From NCBI GenBank assembly GCA_964423615.1, contig CAYRFQ010000035.1:1-64000 (forward strand): a stretch of 64,000 nt of DNA, in the 5' to 3' direction. Both the position numbers and the translations under genes were made by a program. Positions 35,047-44,021 of the stretch are shown here, one piece after another. This stretch comes from CAYRFQ01 sp964423615 (GTDB taxonomy: Bacteria; Planctomycetota; Planctomycetia; Gemmatales; Gemmataceae). The first letter of the stretch is position 1; every line of letters begins with the position of its first letter. A model generated the notes under the pieces. That model made no database searches and was not told the DNA's origin. It saw only the letters and a list, made by a program, of their open reading frames with translations.

Positions 35047-38000
35047 TCACTTGGATTTGCTTTTGTGTTTGTCCAATCGTAGGACATAGATGGTGGAGTT
35101 TCCGTTGGCAGTGATCAGGTGGCGACTGTCCGGAGCGAACGTGACCTCTTCTACGACTCCGTCGAATTGCCAGTGGTAAAGCCGTTGGCCGGTCTGGACG
35201 TCCCAAACGTGGACATTGGAACCACCGGATGCCGCCAACAGCTTGCCATCGGGGCTGTACGTGATGCTTGAGTGAAAGCGCCACCAACGGTGTCCCCCGC
35301 TGTTCGGCAAAATCCTCAGGGCTCTCTTGTTGTTGGGGTCGAGGAGATGAATTGCCTCACCGCGCATGACCACAGCCAATTCTTGGCCATCGGGGCGGAA
35401 GGCAAGGCGAACGACCTCACGCGACATGGATTTGCTGCGGATTTCTTTGCCTGTGTCGGCGTCCCACAGTTTTAGCAGTCCTTTTCGGTCTTTGGTGCCT
35501 CCTCCGGAAGCGAGCACTTTGCCATCGGGGCTGAAAGCGACGTCATGCCTAAGCCCAACAGCTGGTTGGTTGAGTTTGTGCAGGAGTTTCTTTGTTTCCA
35601 AGTCCCAGATGGTTGCGGTGCCGTACTCGGAGCTGACGGCGATTCGTTTGTTGTCGGGGTGAAGGGCCATGTTGGACCACGATCCTGCTCCTGTCGAAAA
35701 GCGTTGCAAGTTCACACCTTTTCTGACGTCCCAAACGGAAATCGCGCCGCTACCCCCGTTCACAACGACCTTGCTGCCATTGGACGTGAACGTGACATCA
35801 GCCCCCATGCCAACACCGCTTGGCAACCTTTTGACTTGCTTTCGTTTCCGGACGTCCCACAAGCGTGTAAGCCCGTCTTTATTGTTGGAGGCGATCCACT
35901 CTCCGTTGGGGCTGACGGCGACCGAGGTAGTCTGTCCTCGGGGTTGTGGGCGAGCGAGGATGTCTTTCCTGGTCGCCAGGTCGAAGATTTCCAGGTAGTT
36001 GGAACCTCTGGCGAGGAATTTCCCATCGGGGCTGAAAGCGAGTGCGTGTGTATTACCAAGTGATGATTTTAACGTGAGAGGGGGTTCTTTCGTTTTGAGG
36101 TTTCGGACGGTCAGGCCTCGTGGAACGCCGTAGGCCAGGAGGTGCTCGCCTTTCGGATTGACTCCGAAGGCCACGCGGTTGCTGGCAGCTCCAGCGGCAG
36201 GGAACGGTCCTTTCTTTTTGCCCGTGTCGACATCCCATAGAATCAGGTTGCCTCTCCCCCCACCGGTTGTCGACAAGGAGGCCAACAGTTTGCTATCGGG
36301 ACTGAAGGCGATGTCGAGGAGTCTGTCTTTGTGCTTGAACGTATGGACTTGCGTGCCGTCCTGGGCGTCCCAGAGAATGACGGTTTGATCTTCGCTGGCC
36401 GAGGCCAACCATTTGCCATCGGGGCTGTAAGCTAGACGTGTGATCCGCTTCGTGTGGCCTTCCAGAGTTTGTAATTTGGTATTTTTATCGACATCCCAAA
36501 TCTCAACGAGATTGTCCCTCACACTCGCAACGTGCTTGTTGTCGGGGCTTACAGAAAAATATGGATACCCAGGCGCCTGCAATGTCTTGATTAGCTTACC
36601 CGTTTCGCCGTTCCACAGGCCAATTCCGCCTCCGTACCCCGTAAACAAGATTTTCCCATCCGCAGAGAACACTGCTTCGCGGTGACCACCCGGCAAAGCA
36701 AACATCTGCTTGCCTGTCTTGCGGTCCCAAACTCGAGTGTGGCGTCCATCGTGACCCGGAACCGTGGCAACGCGTTCCCCGTCCGGACTGAAGGCAATGG
36801 ACTGGACGCTGCCAGACCACCCCTGCCAGCGACTGTCTCCGAGGACGGCCACCAACTCCTTGGGAGTTTTTCCGGTGTTGTGGTCGATGGCCATCTGCAA
36901 TTCATACGGGTCGATGTCCGAACGCTTCAGGTGAGCGAAGGGATTGGGAGGGAGCGGGATCACTGAGATTGTGATTTTGTTTTTTTCCTTGATGGTGAAG
37001 TTCGCGGGAGTGACTTCGAACAGGTCGGCCTTCTCGGTCAGTTCGAGCGTGTACTCGCCTGGCTCCAACTCGAACTTCCGTGGCGTCGCCGATGCGATGA
37101 TGGTTTTGCCGTTTTTGCGAATCGCGAACTTGAGCTTTGGGTCGACGGACTGGATCAGCAATACACCTTTGGACTTCGTTGGCGGAGGTCCTGGGGGAAG
37201 CGGTGGAGTTGGGTCCGTTGGCGTGAGAAACAAACTCGGCCCATACACTGCCCCGACGATTCCCAACACGACCAACATCACCAACGCCAACGCCCCGCCG
37301 ATCCAAAGCCCAGAGCCCTTCGGTTTTTTGGCCGTAGGAACGGGCACCTTCTTGACCCCGGCAACAGGCGGAGTGGCCTCGGTCCGTGCGTCTTCTTCTT
37401 GGAGCTTGGCCAATCGCTCGATGACCTCCTCCGCCGAGGCCGGGCGATCCGAAGGATTCTTCTCTAACAACTCATGAATCAAATCGGCCAAACCAACGGG
37501 GACCTTCGGATTGAGAGACTCCACTCGCTTGGGAGGATCGGCCACAATGGACATCCTCACGGCAAACGAGTTCCCGCCCTGAAACGGCAACTGGCGCGTA
37601 GACATCCGGTACAACACACAACCCAGACTGAACAAGTCCGTGCGGGGGTCGAGTTCCTGAGCCGTGGCCTGCTGCGGGGACATGTAAGCGGCCGTGCCCA
37701 ACACGACATTCTTGCCCGTCAAATCGATTTCTTCTCCACTGGTCGCACGGGCCAAACCGAAGTCGAGAATCTTGACGTTGCCCAACCACGACTCGCCCGC
37801 TTCGGGAGCGTCCTTCTTTTCGATCCAGATGTTGGCGGGCTTGATGTCTCTGTGGATCAAATCCTTGTTATGGGCTGCCGCCAACCCTTCGGCCGTTTCT
37901 TTGCCCAAACGCAAAATCTCGGCGATCGACAGGATGCCTTCGCGTCGGAGTCTTGCGTCGAGCGTTTCGCCTTGCAACAGAGGCATCACGACGTAGGGAA

Positions 38001-38664
38001 TGTCGCCATCCTCGCCGACTTGATAGATGGGCACGACACGACTGTGCTCGACGGCGGCAGCGGAACGCGCCTCACGCAAGAATCGCTCGCGGGCGGTTTC
38101 GGAGGCTCCCAGATCCGGCAGCATGACCTTGATGGCGACGGCCCGGTGGAGCTTGGTGTCTTCGCCGAGCAGGACCATGCCCATGCCGCCCTTGCCGAGC
38201 ACTTTGAGGATGCGGAAGTCTCCCAGGCGTCCGAGTTCGTCGGGTTCTTCGGGCGGATGCAGGAACGATAAATCGTGGGCTTTTTTGGGGGGATCGTTGG
38301 GCGTGTCGGGATCGCTGTGGGATTCGGAGATTTCTTGAGTGGGTCGTTCTTCGGACGGTTCCAATCCCTTTTTGACTCGTTCGGCTATTTCGTACAGTTG
38401 CGAGGAGTCCATGCGAGGGGACTCGTTGGGGAGATCTTGGGTGGAAGGTTGGACTTCGGGAGCTTCGGGCGCCCGATGCGTGGGTTGCTCGGGTGTGCCT
38501 TTCCGTCCCGCGAAAACGGCGTCTCCGGAAGCCTCGGAGGATTCGGTTTTGGCGATATCCTCGGGTATGGTGAGGATGTGTTGACACTTTTGGCACCGGA
38601 GTTTTTTTCCGGCCCACTCGGGTTTGGTTCGATAGCGAGCTTGGCACTTTGGGCAAGTGATCAT
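35047..38664 (-). CDS. Membrane Ser/Thr kinase with zinc ribbon, PEGA-like region and WD40 propeller
   Basis: A 1205-residue protein. The N-terminus is an MJ0042-type zinc ribbon (ITCPKCQARYRTKPEWAGKKLRCQKCQ). The Hanks kinase is at about 150-420 (VLGKGGMGMVLLG, HRDIKPANIW, DFGLA, GTAAYMSPQQ). A membrane span follows (GGALALVMLVVLGIVGAVYG), then a PEGA-like segment (KFELEPGEYTLELTEK). The rest is about a dozen WD40 repeats (LAYSPDGKWLASASEDQTVILWD type), giving one or two periplasmic propellers. The first ATG is used; a TTG four codons upstream is the only longer option. The gene is flanked by perfect 142-bp direct repeats. Confidence 0.93.
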   Translation of the reverse strand: MITCPKCQARYRTKPEWAGKKLRCQKCQHILTIPEDIAKTESSEASGDAVFAGRKGTPEQPTHRAPEAPEVQPSTQDLPNESPRMDSSQLYEIAERVKKGLEPSEERPTQEISESHSDPDTPNDPPKKAHDLSFLHPPEEPDELGRLGDFRILKVLGKGGMGMVLLGEDTKLHRAVAIKVMLPDLGASETARERFLREARSAAAVEHSRVVPIYQVGEDGDIPYVVMPLLQGETLDARLRREGILSIAEILRLGKETAEGLAAAHNKDLIHRDIKPANIWIEKKDAPEAGESWLGNVKILDFGLARATSGEEIDLTGKNVVLGTAAYMSPQQATAQELDPRTDLFSLGCVLYRMSTRQLPFQGGNSFAVRMSIVADPPKRVESLNPKVPVGLADLIHELLEKNPSDRPASAEEVIERLAKLQEEDARTEATPPVAGVKKVPVPTAKKPKGSGLWIGGALALVMLVVLGIVGAVYGPSLFLTPTDPTPPLPPGPPPTKSKGVLLIQSVDPKLKFAIRKNGKTIIASATPRKFELEPGEYTLELTEKADLFEVTPANFTIKEKNKITISVIPLPPNPFAHLKRSDIDPYELQMAIDHNTGKTPKELVAVLGDSRWQGWSGSVQSIAFSPDGERVATVPGHDGRHTRVWDRKTGKQMFALPGGHREAVFSADGKILFTGYGGGIGLWNGETGKLIKTLQAPGYPYFSVSPDNKHVASVRDNLVEIWDVDKNTKLQTLEGHTKRITRLAYSPDGKWLASASEDQTVILWDAQDGTQVHTFKHKDRLLDIAFSPDSKLLASLSTTGGGRGNLILWDVDTGKKKGPFPAAGAASNRVAFGVNPKGEHLLAYGVPRGLTVRNLKTKEPPLTLKSSLGNTHALAFSPDGKFLARGSNYLEIFDLATRKDILARPQPRGQTTSVAVSPNGEWIASNNKDGLTRLWDVRKRKQVKRLPSGVGMGADVTFTSNGSKVVVNGGSGAISVWDVRKGVNLQRFSTGAGSWSNMALHPDNKRIAVSSEYGTATIWDLETKKLLHKLNQPAVGLRHDVAFSPDGKVLASGGGTKDRKGLLKLWDADTGKEIRSKSMSREVVRLAFRPDGQELAVVMRGEAIHLLDPNNKRALRILPNSGGHRWWRFHSSITYSPDGKLLAASGGSNVHVWDVQTGQRLYHWQFDGVVEEVTFAPDSRHLITANGNSTIYVLRLDKHKSKSK

Positions 38665-38860
38665 CGGCGAGTCCAATCGCTGTCGGTGAAGACGGGATAT
38701 ATTGTAGGAACAATTATTTATAGCAAATTAGTGAAATGTGTCATTGTTTCCTTTAGGAAAGCGGGTGCTCTTGGGGATTTTGGAATGGTGGAGTTTTTAT
38801 TCAGGACAAGGCGGCTGATGCAAGGGGTCTTGATCGGCTCAGGGACGAGACGCTCAAGTG

Positions 38861-39002
38861 CCTGGCCATTCTGACCAGGCTACGATGAAGTTGGCTTTCA
38901 GCCAAAAATCAGTGCTTCGCTCCCCGCGCAGGTCTCAATACGAGTTTCTACCAGTTCGGTGGGTTCCCACCCACGGCCAGGATCTTTTGCCCCTGCGGGG
39001 CT
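38861..39002. repeat. 142-bp direct repeat, right copy (P1 variant G)
   Basis: Perfect duplicate of 34794-34935, same orientation, 4067 bp apart, with the WD40 kinase gene between. After 39002 the sequence leaves the P1 consensus (TTCCAAAGCC), so the duplication boundary is sharp here. It lies 197 bp upstream of the kinase start. Confidence 0.9.
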
Positions 39003-39328
39003 TCCAAAGCCAAGAAGCGATTCGTATTTGTTCGACTGCCCGAGTGTGCTGGCTACCTTTGTCAGATTGGCGGACGGCACACGGAGTGGGCGTGCTATTT
39101 GAAGCGAAGCTCTGAAAAAGAAATTTTAGGTAGATGCGGCATTTTTGTGAAAATGACACGGCGGCAAATCCTATTATCTTATGTGGGGTTGCGCGCAGAG
39201 GTGGTAAATGACCGCAAAATCAGGCGAAAACGCTGTTTTTCGCGAAATTTGTCATACCTGATTTGCGTAAGCTGTTGAAATGCTTGAAGATATGGAAATA
39301 GAGGTGGCGCAGAAAAGTGCAAGAATGG

Positions 39329-39401
39329 TGCAGGTTTACTGCAGAAAGTATGCAGGTTTATGTCATTTTTATGTCAAAAAGCTGCAGATTTGTGTCAGAA
39401 A
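39329..39401. repeat. Three iterated TGCAGGTTTA-type motifs
   Basis: Near repeats at 39329-39347, 39351-39368 and 39383-39401 share TGCAG(G/A)TTT followed by TGTCA or a variant and an A- or T-run. They lie in a gene-free, A+T-rich stretch (39003-39523). Spacing is irregular (22 and 32 bases). They could be protein-binding sites or chance low-complexity repetition. Confidence 0.35.
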
Positions 39402-39523
39402 ATTGTCGGTTTGGGAGGTCGGCGGACATCGGAGGTCATGGACGGATGCTGTTTCGGAAAAAAAAATCCGTCCTGGAAATTTTGTTTGGAGTGTGGGAAA
39501 GGCAGAACCTCTTGCTGGGCCTT

Positions 39524-40600
39524 TTAGGTTTGGATTGGCTGTTGGTTACTCATCGGTTGCTGCTGCGTCATGCAATGCAACGTTCCAAGCCCCCACACAA
39601 GATCGACCGCATGAATCCCAGTCACCATTCGATCGGGAAAGACTTCGGAGAGGACTCCGAGGGCAACGCGGTCTTGGGGGTCGTTGAACGTCGGCACGAG
39701 AACACAGTCGTTGGCAATGTAAAAGTTCGCGTACGAGGCGGGGAGGCGTTCGTTGCGAAAGACGACGGGCGCGGGCATGGGCAGCGTGACGATTTGCAAG
39801 CGTCGTCCCTGTTGGTCCTTCATGTCGCGAGCGCGTTCGATGTTTTCTTGGAGGGCATGGTAATTCTCGTCGTTGGGGTTGGTTTCGACGACGATGGCGA
39901 TTGTGTGCGGATCGACGAATCGTGCCAGGTCATCGATGTGTCCGTGGGTATCGTCGCCGACGATCCCGCGACCGAACCACAACACTTTGTCGATGGCCAA
40001 GTAGTCGCCGAGGACCGTTTCGATGTCTTTTTTGGACAACTCCGGGTTGCGTTGTTGGGATGTGCCGAGCAAGCATTCTTCGGTCGCCAGGAGCAGACCT
40101 TCGCCGTTGACGTCGATGCTGCCCCCTTCGAGGACGACGCGTTTGCCTTTGGCGGTCGGTTTCCACGCGGGTATCCCCAGTCGTTTGTTGATCTTCTCTG
40201 GAACGGCGTTGTCGAGCTTCCAGTCGTCGTATTTGGCCCACCCGTTGAAGTGCCAGTCGGTCATGGCGATTGTGCCGTCGGAGTTGGTCAAGAAGATCGG
40301 CCCGTAATCGCGTGTCCAGACACGGTTTGTCGGAATCGCAAAGAAACGGACTCGCTTGAGGTCGACACCGGAGCGGTGCAAAACGCGTTGGGCACGCCGT
40401 TTTTCTTCTTTGGAGCGGACGAGTAAGTAGACCCGCTCGCCGGTGTGTAGGTGGCGGACGACTTCGGCATACACCCAAGGAATTGGGCTGAATTTTCCGG
40501 GCCAGTCGTCTCGATGATGGGGCCACGCAAGCCACGTGGCTTCGTGCCGAGTCCACTCGGCAGGCATTCGCCAGTTATCGTTCACTGGGGGCGTATCCAT
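39524..40600 (-). CDS. aguA: Agmatine deiminase / peptidyl-arginine deiminase family protein
   Basis: A 358-residue protein of the usual agmatine deiminase length. Motifs: RMPAEWTRHEATWLAWPHHRDDWPG at the start, RVWTRDYGPIFL, LEGGSIDVNGEGLLLATEECLL, DDTHGHIDDLARF, and the catalytic Cys near the end (GLGTLHCMTQQQP). The enzyme converts agmatine to N-carbamoylputrescine and ammonia in putrescine synthesis. The ATG at 40600 has CGGAGAA upstream. No putrescine-pathway neighbour is present, so assignment to agmatine rather than another guanidino substrate is by family only. Confidence 0.9.
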   Translation of the reverse strand: MDTPPVNDNWRMPAEWTRHEATWLAWPHHRDDWPGKFSPIPWVYAEVVRHLHTGERVYLLVRSKEEKRRAQRVLHRSGVDLKRVRFFAIPTNRVWTRDYGPIFLTNSDGTIAMTDWHFNGWAKYDDWKLDNAVPEKINKRLGIPAWKPTAKGKRVVLEGGSIDVNGEGLLLATEECLLGTSQQRNPELSKKDIETVLGDYLAIDKVLWFGRGIVGDDTHGHIDDLARFVDPHTIAIVVETNPNDENYHALQENIERARDMKDQQGRRLQIVTLPMPAPVVFRNERLPASYANFYIANDCVLVPTFNDPQDRVALGVLSEVFPDRMVTGIHAVDLVWGLGTLHCMTQQQPMSNQQPIQT

Positions 40601-40899
40601 CGTTTCTCCGAATGTTGATAGCATGGCTGGACAGCAGGCAAGAATATCAAAGCGGCGGACTGTCGTATTCGAAAATTAAGACCAAACACAAAGAGGAAAG
40701 CCAGAAGAAAAGGCCAAAGATCAAAAACAATCCAAAGGCTGACCAAAGCGGCGGCGAGCCGCATTCCAAAACAAACCAGTGTCGAGTCGTGCTTTCTCGA
40801 ATGGGTGTTGGCGAGAATGTCTGTTGTGAATTACTATGATAGTTTAAGAATTGGTCCGAGGGTTGGATTCTCCAAAGACACGGAGACGGAGGAAGCCTT

Positions 40900-41403
40900 A
40901 TGAAAAAGCTCTGGTTGTTCGTTGGTGCCATTCTCATTGTTGGATTTGCAGGGCAACCAACTCCAGCTCAAGAAAAGAACATCAAGCTCGACGTCGTGAA
41001 GTTTGACGGGCTTTGCCAAGAGGTCAACAAGCACAAGGGCAAAGTGATCGTCGTGGACTTTTGGTCGAATACTTGTGTGCCGTGCATCCAAGGGTTCCCC
41101 AAGCTGGTCAAGCTCCACAAGAAATACTCGGCGAAGGGACTCCACATTATTACCGTGAACACGGACACCGCGGACAAGAAAGAAATCGAGACGGCCAAAG
41201 GCTGGCTGAGCAAGGCCAAGATGCCTACCCAGAATTTGCTCCTGGATGAAAACTATCTGGTGTTGGGCGAGAAATTACGGGTCGAAGGGGTTCCCTCGGT
41301 TTACGTATTCAACCGACAGGGCCAATGGCGACACTTCGCCGATGGTGTTTCGCCCGACGAACTGGAGAAGTTGATCGTCAAGTTTCTGAACGAGAAAAAG
41401 TGA
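40900..41403 (+). CDS. Exported thioredoxin-like (TlpA/ResA-type) protein
   Basis: A 167-residue protein: signal peptide (KKLWLFVGAILIVGFAGQPTPA) and a thioredoxin fold with active-site C59-V-P-C62 (VVDFWSNTCVPCIQGFPKLVKLHKKY) and the cis-Pro loop GVPSVYVF. It would act as a periplasmic disulfide reductase, as in cytochrome c maturation. GGAGGAAGCC precedes the ATG. The next gene starts 4 bp after its stop, so the two are co-transcribed. Confidence 0.9.
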   Translation: MKKLWLFVGAILIVGFAGQPTPAQEKNIKLDVVKFDGLCQEVNKHKGKVIVVDFWSNTCVPCIQGFPKLVKLHKKYSAKGLHIITVNTDTADKKEIETAKGWLSKAKMPTQNLLLDENYLVLGEKLRVEGVPSVYVFNRQGQWRHFADGVSPDELEKLIVKFLNEKK

Positions 41404-41407
41404 ATCG

Positions 41408-41716
41408 ATGGTCCTTCTTGATTTTAGCATGACCCCGTTGGACAAAGGCGAGAGCGTTGCTCCGTACGTCGCGAGGTGCTTGCAAATTGTCGCCGACAGC
41501 GGACTCGAGTATCGGCTCCACGCGATGGGTACGACGATCGAGGGAACGTGGGAAGAAGTTTTTGCCGTCGTGCAAAAGTGTTACGAAGCGTTGACGGTCG
41601 ATTGTTCCCGGATCACGTGTAACATCAAGATCGATTCTCGGGAGGGAGCCGACAGCCGTTTGGCTTCCAAGGTGGAACGCGTCCAACAACTCGTTGGACG
41701 GAAACTCAATACCTAG
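41408..41716 (+). CDS. MTH1187/YkoF-type thiamine-binding protein
   Basis: A 102-residue protein of the MTH1187 (DUF77) family: VLLDFSMTPLDKGESVAPYVARCLQIVADSGLEYRLHAMGTTIEGTWEEVFAVVQKCYEAL, the whole length of the family. Members bind thiamine or related pyrimidines as small ferredoxin-like-fold oligomers in the cytoplasm. It lies 4 bp after the thioredoxin-like gene. Confidence 0.9.
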   Translation: MVLLDFSMTPLDKGESVAPYVARCLQIVADSGLEYRLHAMGTTIEGTWEEVFAVVQKCYEALTVDCSRITCNIKIDSREGADSRLASKVERVQQLVGRKLNT

Positions 41717-41915
41717 GCACGCAGTGGCCCGTTGATGCGGGATGCGAAATGACTACCTGTCCGTTTTGTCGTCGGGTGTGCCGAGCGAAGAGGCAACGAC
41801 ACGTTTTCCTAACCATCTGCAAAACAGAAAAACCGGACAGCGATCCATACACTGACCCATTTTGCGTTCGGCATCAACAGTCCACGAAACGACCAAAACT
41901 ACAGGTGACCCCAAA

Positions 41916-42395
41916 GTGAACGACATTCCCGAGAGCCTTGCAGCCGCGTTGGGACGTATTCCGAGCGGCTTGTTTATCCTGACGATCAAGAAGGACGAAC
42001 AACAAACGGGTATGCTGGCGAGTTGGGTCCAACAGTGCAGTTTTGAACCGCCACAAGCGACGGTCGCGGTCAAGAAGGATCGGTTCGTCGCCGATTGGCT
42101 CACTGAAGGGCGAAGGGTAACCCTGAACATCGTTGGGGCGGGCAACAAGAAGTTGGTCTCTCACTTTGGCAAAGGTTTTGGGCCCGAGGAGGATGCCTTC
42201 GTTGGCCTGGATTTGGCGGCCGTCGAGGCTTCGGCTCCTGTTCCTTTGGAGGCCCTTGGATATCTCGACGGACGCATCGTCGGCAGTTTCACACCAGGTG
42301 ATCACATCCTTTTCGTGGTCGAGTTCCAGAATGGTGGGTTGTTGATGGAAGACCAACCGGCTGTTCATGTCCGGAAAAACGGATTGAATTATTAA
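41916..42395 (+). CDS. Flavin reductase-like domain protein
   Basis: A 159-residue FMN-binding split-barrel protein. GRIPSGLFILTIKKDEQQTGMLASWVQQCSFEPPQATVAVKKDRFVADWLTEGRRVTLNIVG matches the flavin reductase-like domain, including the TGMLASWVQQCSF segment contacting FMN in relatives. The C-terminus (GDHILFVVEFQNGGLL) also fits. The GTG start at 41916, with AGGTG upstream, gives the usual N-terminus; it is uncertain. Likely role is NAD(P)H-dependent FMN reduction or a diflavin-type accessory function. Confidence 0.85.
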   Translation: MNDIPESLAAALGRIPSGLFILTIKKDEQQTGMLASWVQQCSFEPPQATVAVKKDRFVADWLTEGRRVTLNIVGAGNKKLVSHFGKGFGPEEDAFVGLDLAAVEASAPVPLEALGYLDGRIVGSFTPGDHILFVVEFQNGGLLMEDQPAVHVRKNGLNY

Positions 42396-42474
42396 CGATT
42401 GATTCAGGTTAGACTGTCCGGGTCTTTCTTCCTGCCGCACAGAATACCCTCCAACTCTGTCCAAGAAGCCGTCC

Positions 42475-42927
42475 ATGTTATGCGAAATTTGCTACCGCCC
42501 GGCTGTAGGACACTGCACCAAGTGCGGCGTCCATTTCTGTCGAGCCCACGGTAACGAGACGTGCTTGCAATGCTCCGGAGCCTTCACGACCGACGGTCTG
42601 TACAACGCTGTTGAAATAGTCGAGACCAACATTTACACGAACCAACACGAAAGCCGACAACGTGGAGGTCGCGGCGGTTATCTGCAGTGTGAAATGCATG
42701 GGATGCCGACGGTCTACATCGACGACGAAGCTCCCGAGTGTTACTCGTGTGGTGGGTATGGCAAGTACCATTGTCGGCACTGTCAGGTTCTCTCGTGTGA
42801 GGAACACCTTACCAGTTCAGAGATATGCAAGGACTGTGAGTCTTCATCCCTGTGGGGCGTTTACGTCTTCTTAGGCGCCCTCGCTTTGTTGTTCGCCAGC
42901 CTCTGGGTCGTGAGCCTTTTTGAGTGA
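42475..42927 (+). CDS. B-box-like zinc-finger protein with C-terminal membrane anchor
   Basis: A 150-residue Cys/His-rich protein. Residues 3-33 hold C3xxC6, C14xxC17, C22xxH25 and C30xxC33 (CEICYRPAVGHCTKCGVHFCRAHGNETCLQC), a B-box/zinc-ribbon pattern; a second, similar set lies at about 72-120. It ends in one membrane span (WGVYVFLGALALLFASLWVVSLF). This may anchor a protein- or metal-binding head at the inner membrane. The start is the ATG giving the intact first finger. It runs into the next gene with an overlap or very short spacing. Confidence 0.75.
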   Translation: MLCEICYRPAVGHCTKCGVHFCRAHGNETCLQCSGAFTTDGLYNAVEIVETNIYTNQHESRQRGGRGGYLQCEMHGMPTVYIDDEAPECYSCGGYGKYHCRHCQVLSCEEHLTSSEICKDCESSSLWGVYVFLGALALLFASLWVVSLFE

Positions 42928-42938
42928 GACCGCAATCT

Positions 42939-43529
42939 ATGACCACCGACATCACAAGCCCCGACGTCTTGCGAGAAGAACGCTTGCCACCACGCCAAGC
43001 ACTCACGAAGAAGTGGCCGGTCCTTCATGTCGGGTCGGTCCCCAATGTCGATCTGGAACTTTGGAAGTTTTTTGTGTTTGGTTTGGTTCAGGAACGCTGG
43101 GAATGCACGCTCGAAGAATTCAAGGCGTTGCCGACTGTCACGGTGCACGCCGACATGCACTGCGTCACGCGGTGGAGCAAACTCGATAACGTGTGGGAAG
43201 GAGTTCCGACGCGTGAGGTCTTCCAGCGCATCTCACCACTCCCGGAAGCCAAGGCTCTCATGGTTCATGCCGAGCACGGTTACACGACGAACTTGTTGAT
43301 CGACGATTTCCTTAACGACGATTGCTTGTTCGCCTGGAAACACAATGGCGAAGACATTTCCCCGGACCACGGTTGGCCGTTGCGTCTTGTCGTCCCGAAA
43401 CTCTATGCCTGGAAGAGCGCGAAGTGGGTCCGTGGAATCGAATTGCTTGCAGAGGACCGAGGGGGCTACTGGGAAGCAGGTGGTTATCATATGCGTGGTG
43501 ACCCCTGGGAAGAGCAGCGTTTCCAATGA
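42939..43529 (+). CDS. Molybdopterin-dependent oxidoreductase (SUOX-fold domain), cytoplasmic
   Basis: A 196-residue protein with the sulfite-oxidase catalytic core only: LHVGSVPNVDLELWKFFVFGLVQ, the Mo-ligand Cys75 in HADMHCVTRWSKLDNVWEGV, LLIDDFLNDDCLFAWKHNGEDISPDHGWPLRLVVPKLYAWKSAKWVRGIEL, and the C-terminal GYWEAGGYHMRGDPW. There is no signal peptide, haem or dimerisation domain, as in short bacterial SUOX-like proteins. Substrate unknown. It overlaps the next gene by 4 bp (ATGA). Confidence 0.9.
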   Translation: MTTDITSPDVLREERLPPRQALTKKWPVLHVGSVPNVDLELWKFFVFGLVQERWECTLEEFKALPTVTVHADMHCVTRWSKLDNVWEGVPTREVFQRISPLPEAKALMVHAEHGYTTNLLIDDFLNDDCLFAWKHNGEDISPDHGWPLRLVVPKLYAWKSAKWVRGIELLAEDRGGYWEAGGYHMRGDPWEEQRFQ

Positions 43530-43903
43530 TGGGCGATCCCGAATACCCCAACTATCTATATAAGTTGTTGATCGAGGGCATTCCCCCCGCGTGGTACATG
43601 ATGATACCGCTTTATTTCTTGGGGTTGTTGACACTCCTGTTCAGTATGATCGTAGCCAGCCGGCTGGCTGGCGGAATCGACTTCGGCACGATTGGTTTTG
43701 TTTTGCCGCGAGCGGCCGGGCTCCTTGCCGCCGTGACGATCATGAATTTCTTCACGTGCGGGGCGTTGTTGACGGCGCCGGTGTGGTACTTTGGATTGAT
43801 GTTCTTGTTCGACATGGACCGGCGGCAAACGCGGACCCTTAGTAAAGTGAACTGGGCCACGAACTTGGTTTGGAAGGCGTTGTTGACTATCATGGCTCTA
43901 TGA
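43526..43903 (+). CDS. Three-span membrane protein beside SUOX-like enzyme
   Basis: A 125-residue protein with spans at about 22-45 (WYMMIPLYFLGLLTLLFSMIVA), 55-75 (TIGFVLPRAAGLLAAVTIMNF) and 78-95. Its start overlaps the stop of the molybdopterin gene (translational coupling). It could anchor or pass electrons to that enzyme, but no haem-ligating His pattern or redox motif is visible. Family not recognised. Confidence 0.65.
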   Translation: MMGDPEYPNYLYKLLIEGIPPAWYMMIPLYFLGLLTLLFSMIVASRLAGGIDFGTIGFVLPRAAGLLAAVTIMNFFTCGALLTAPVWYFGLMFLFDMDRRQTRTLSKVNWATNLVWKALLTIMAL

Positions 43904-44021
43904 GGATTCGCATGTTGGTGCCTCTCCCAAATCCTCGCTTGTCCTTCGGGTTCGTGTAAGACCAACACCACCCAACGGACTATGACAAACCCTCTCCTCC
44001 AAAATACAATTTCCTCCCAAC

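Noticed and set aside
16159..39080. Short reading frames with GARDPGRGWEP-type translations near 16443, 24626, 29847 and 39080
   Set aside because: They recur only because they read through the P1 repeat; none has a ribosome site or codon bias like the neighbouring genes.
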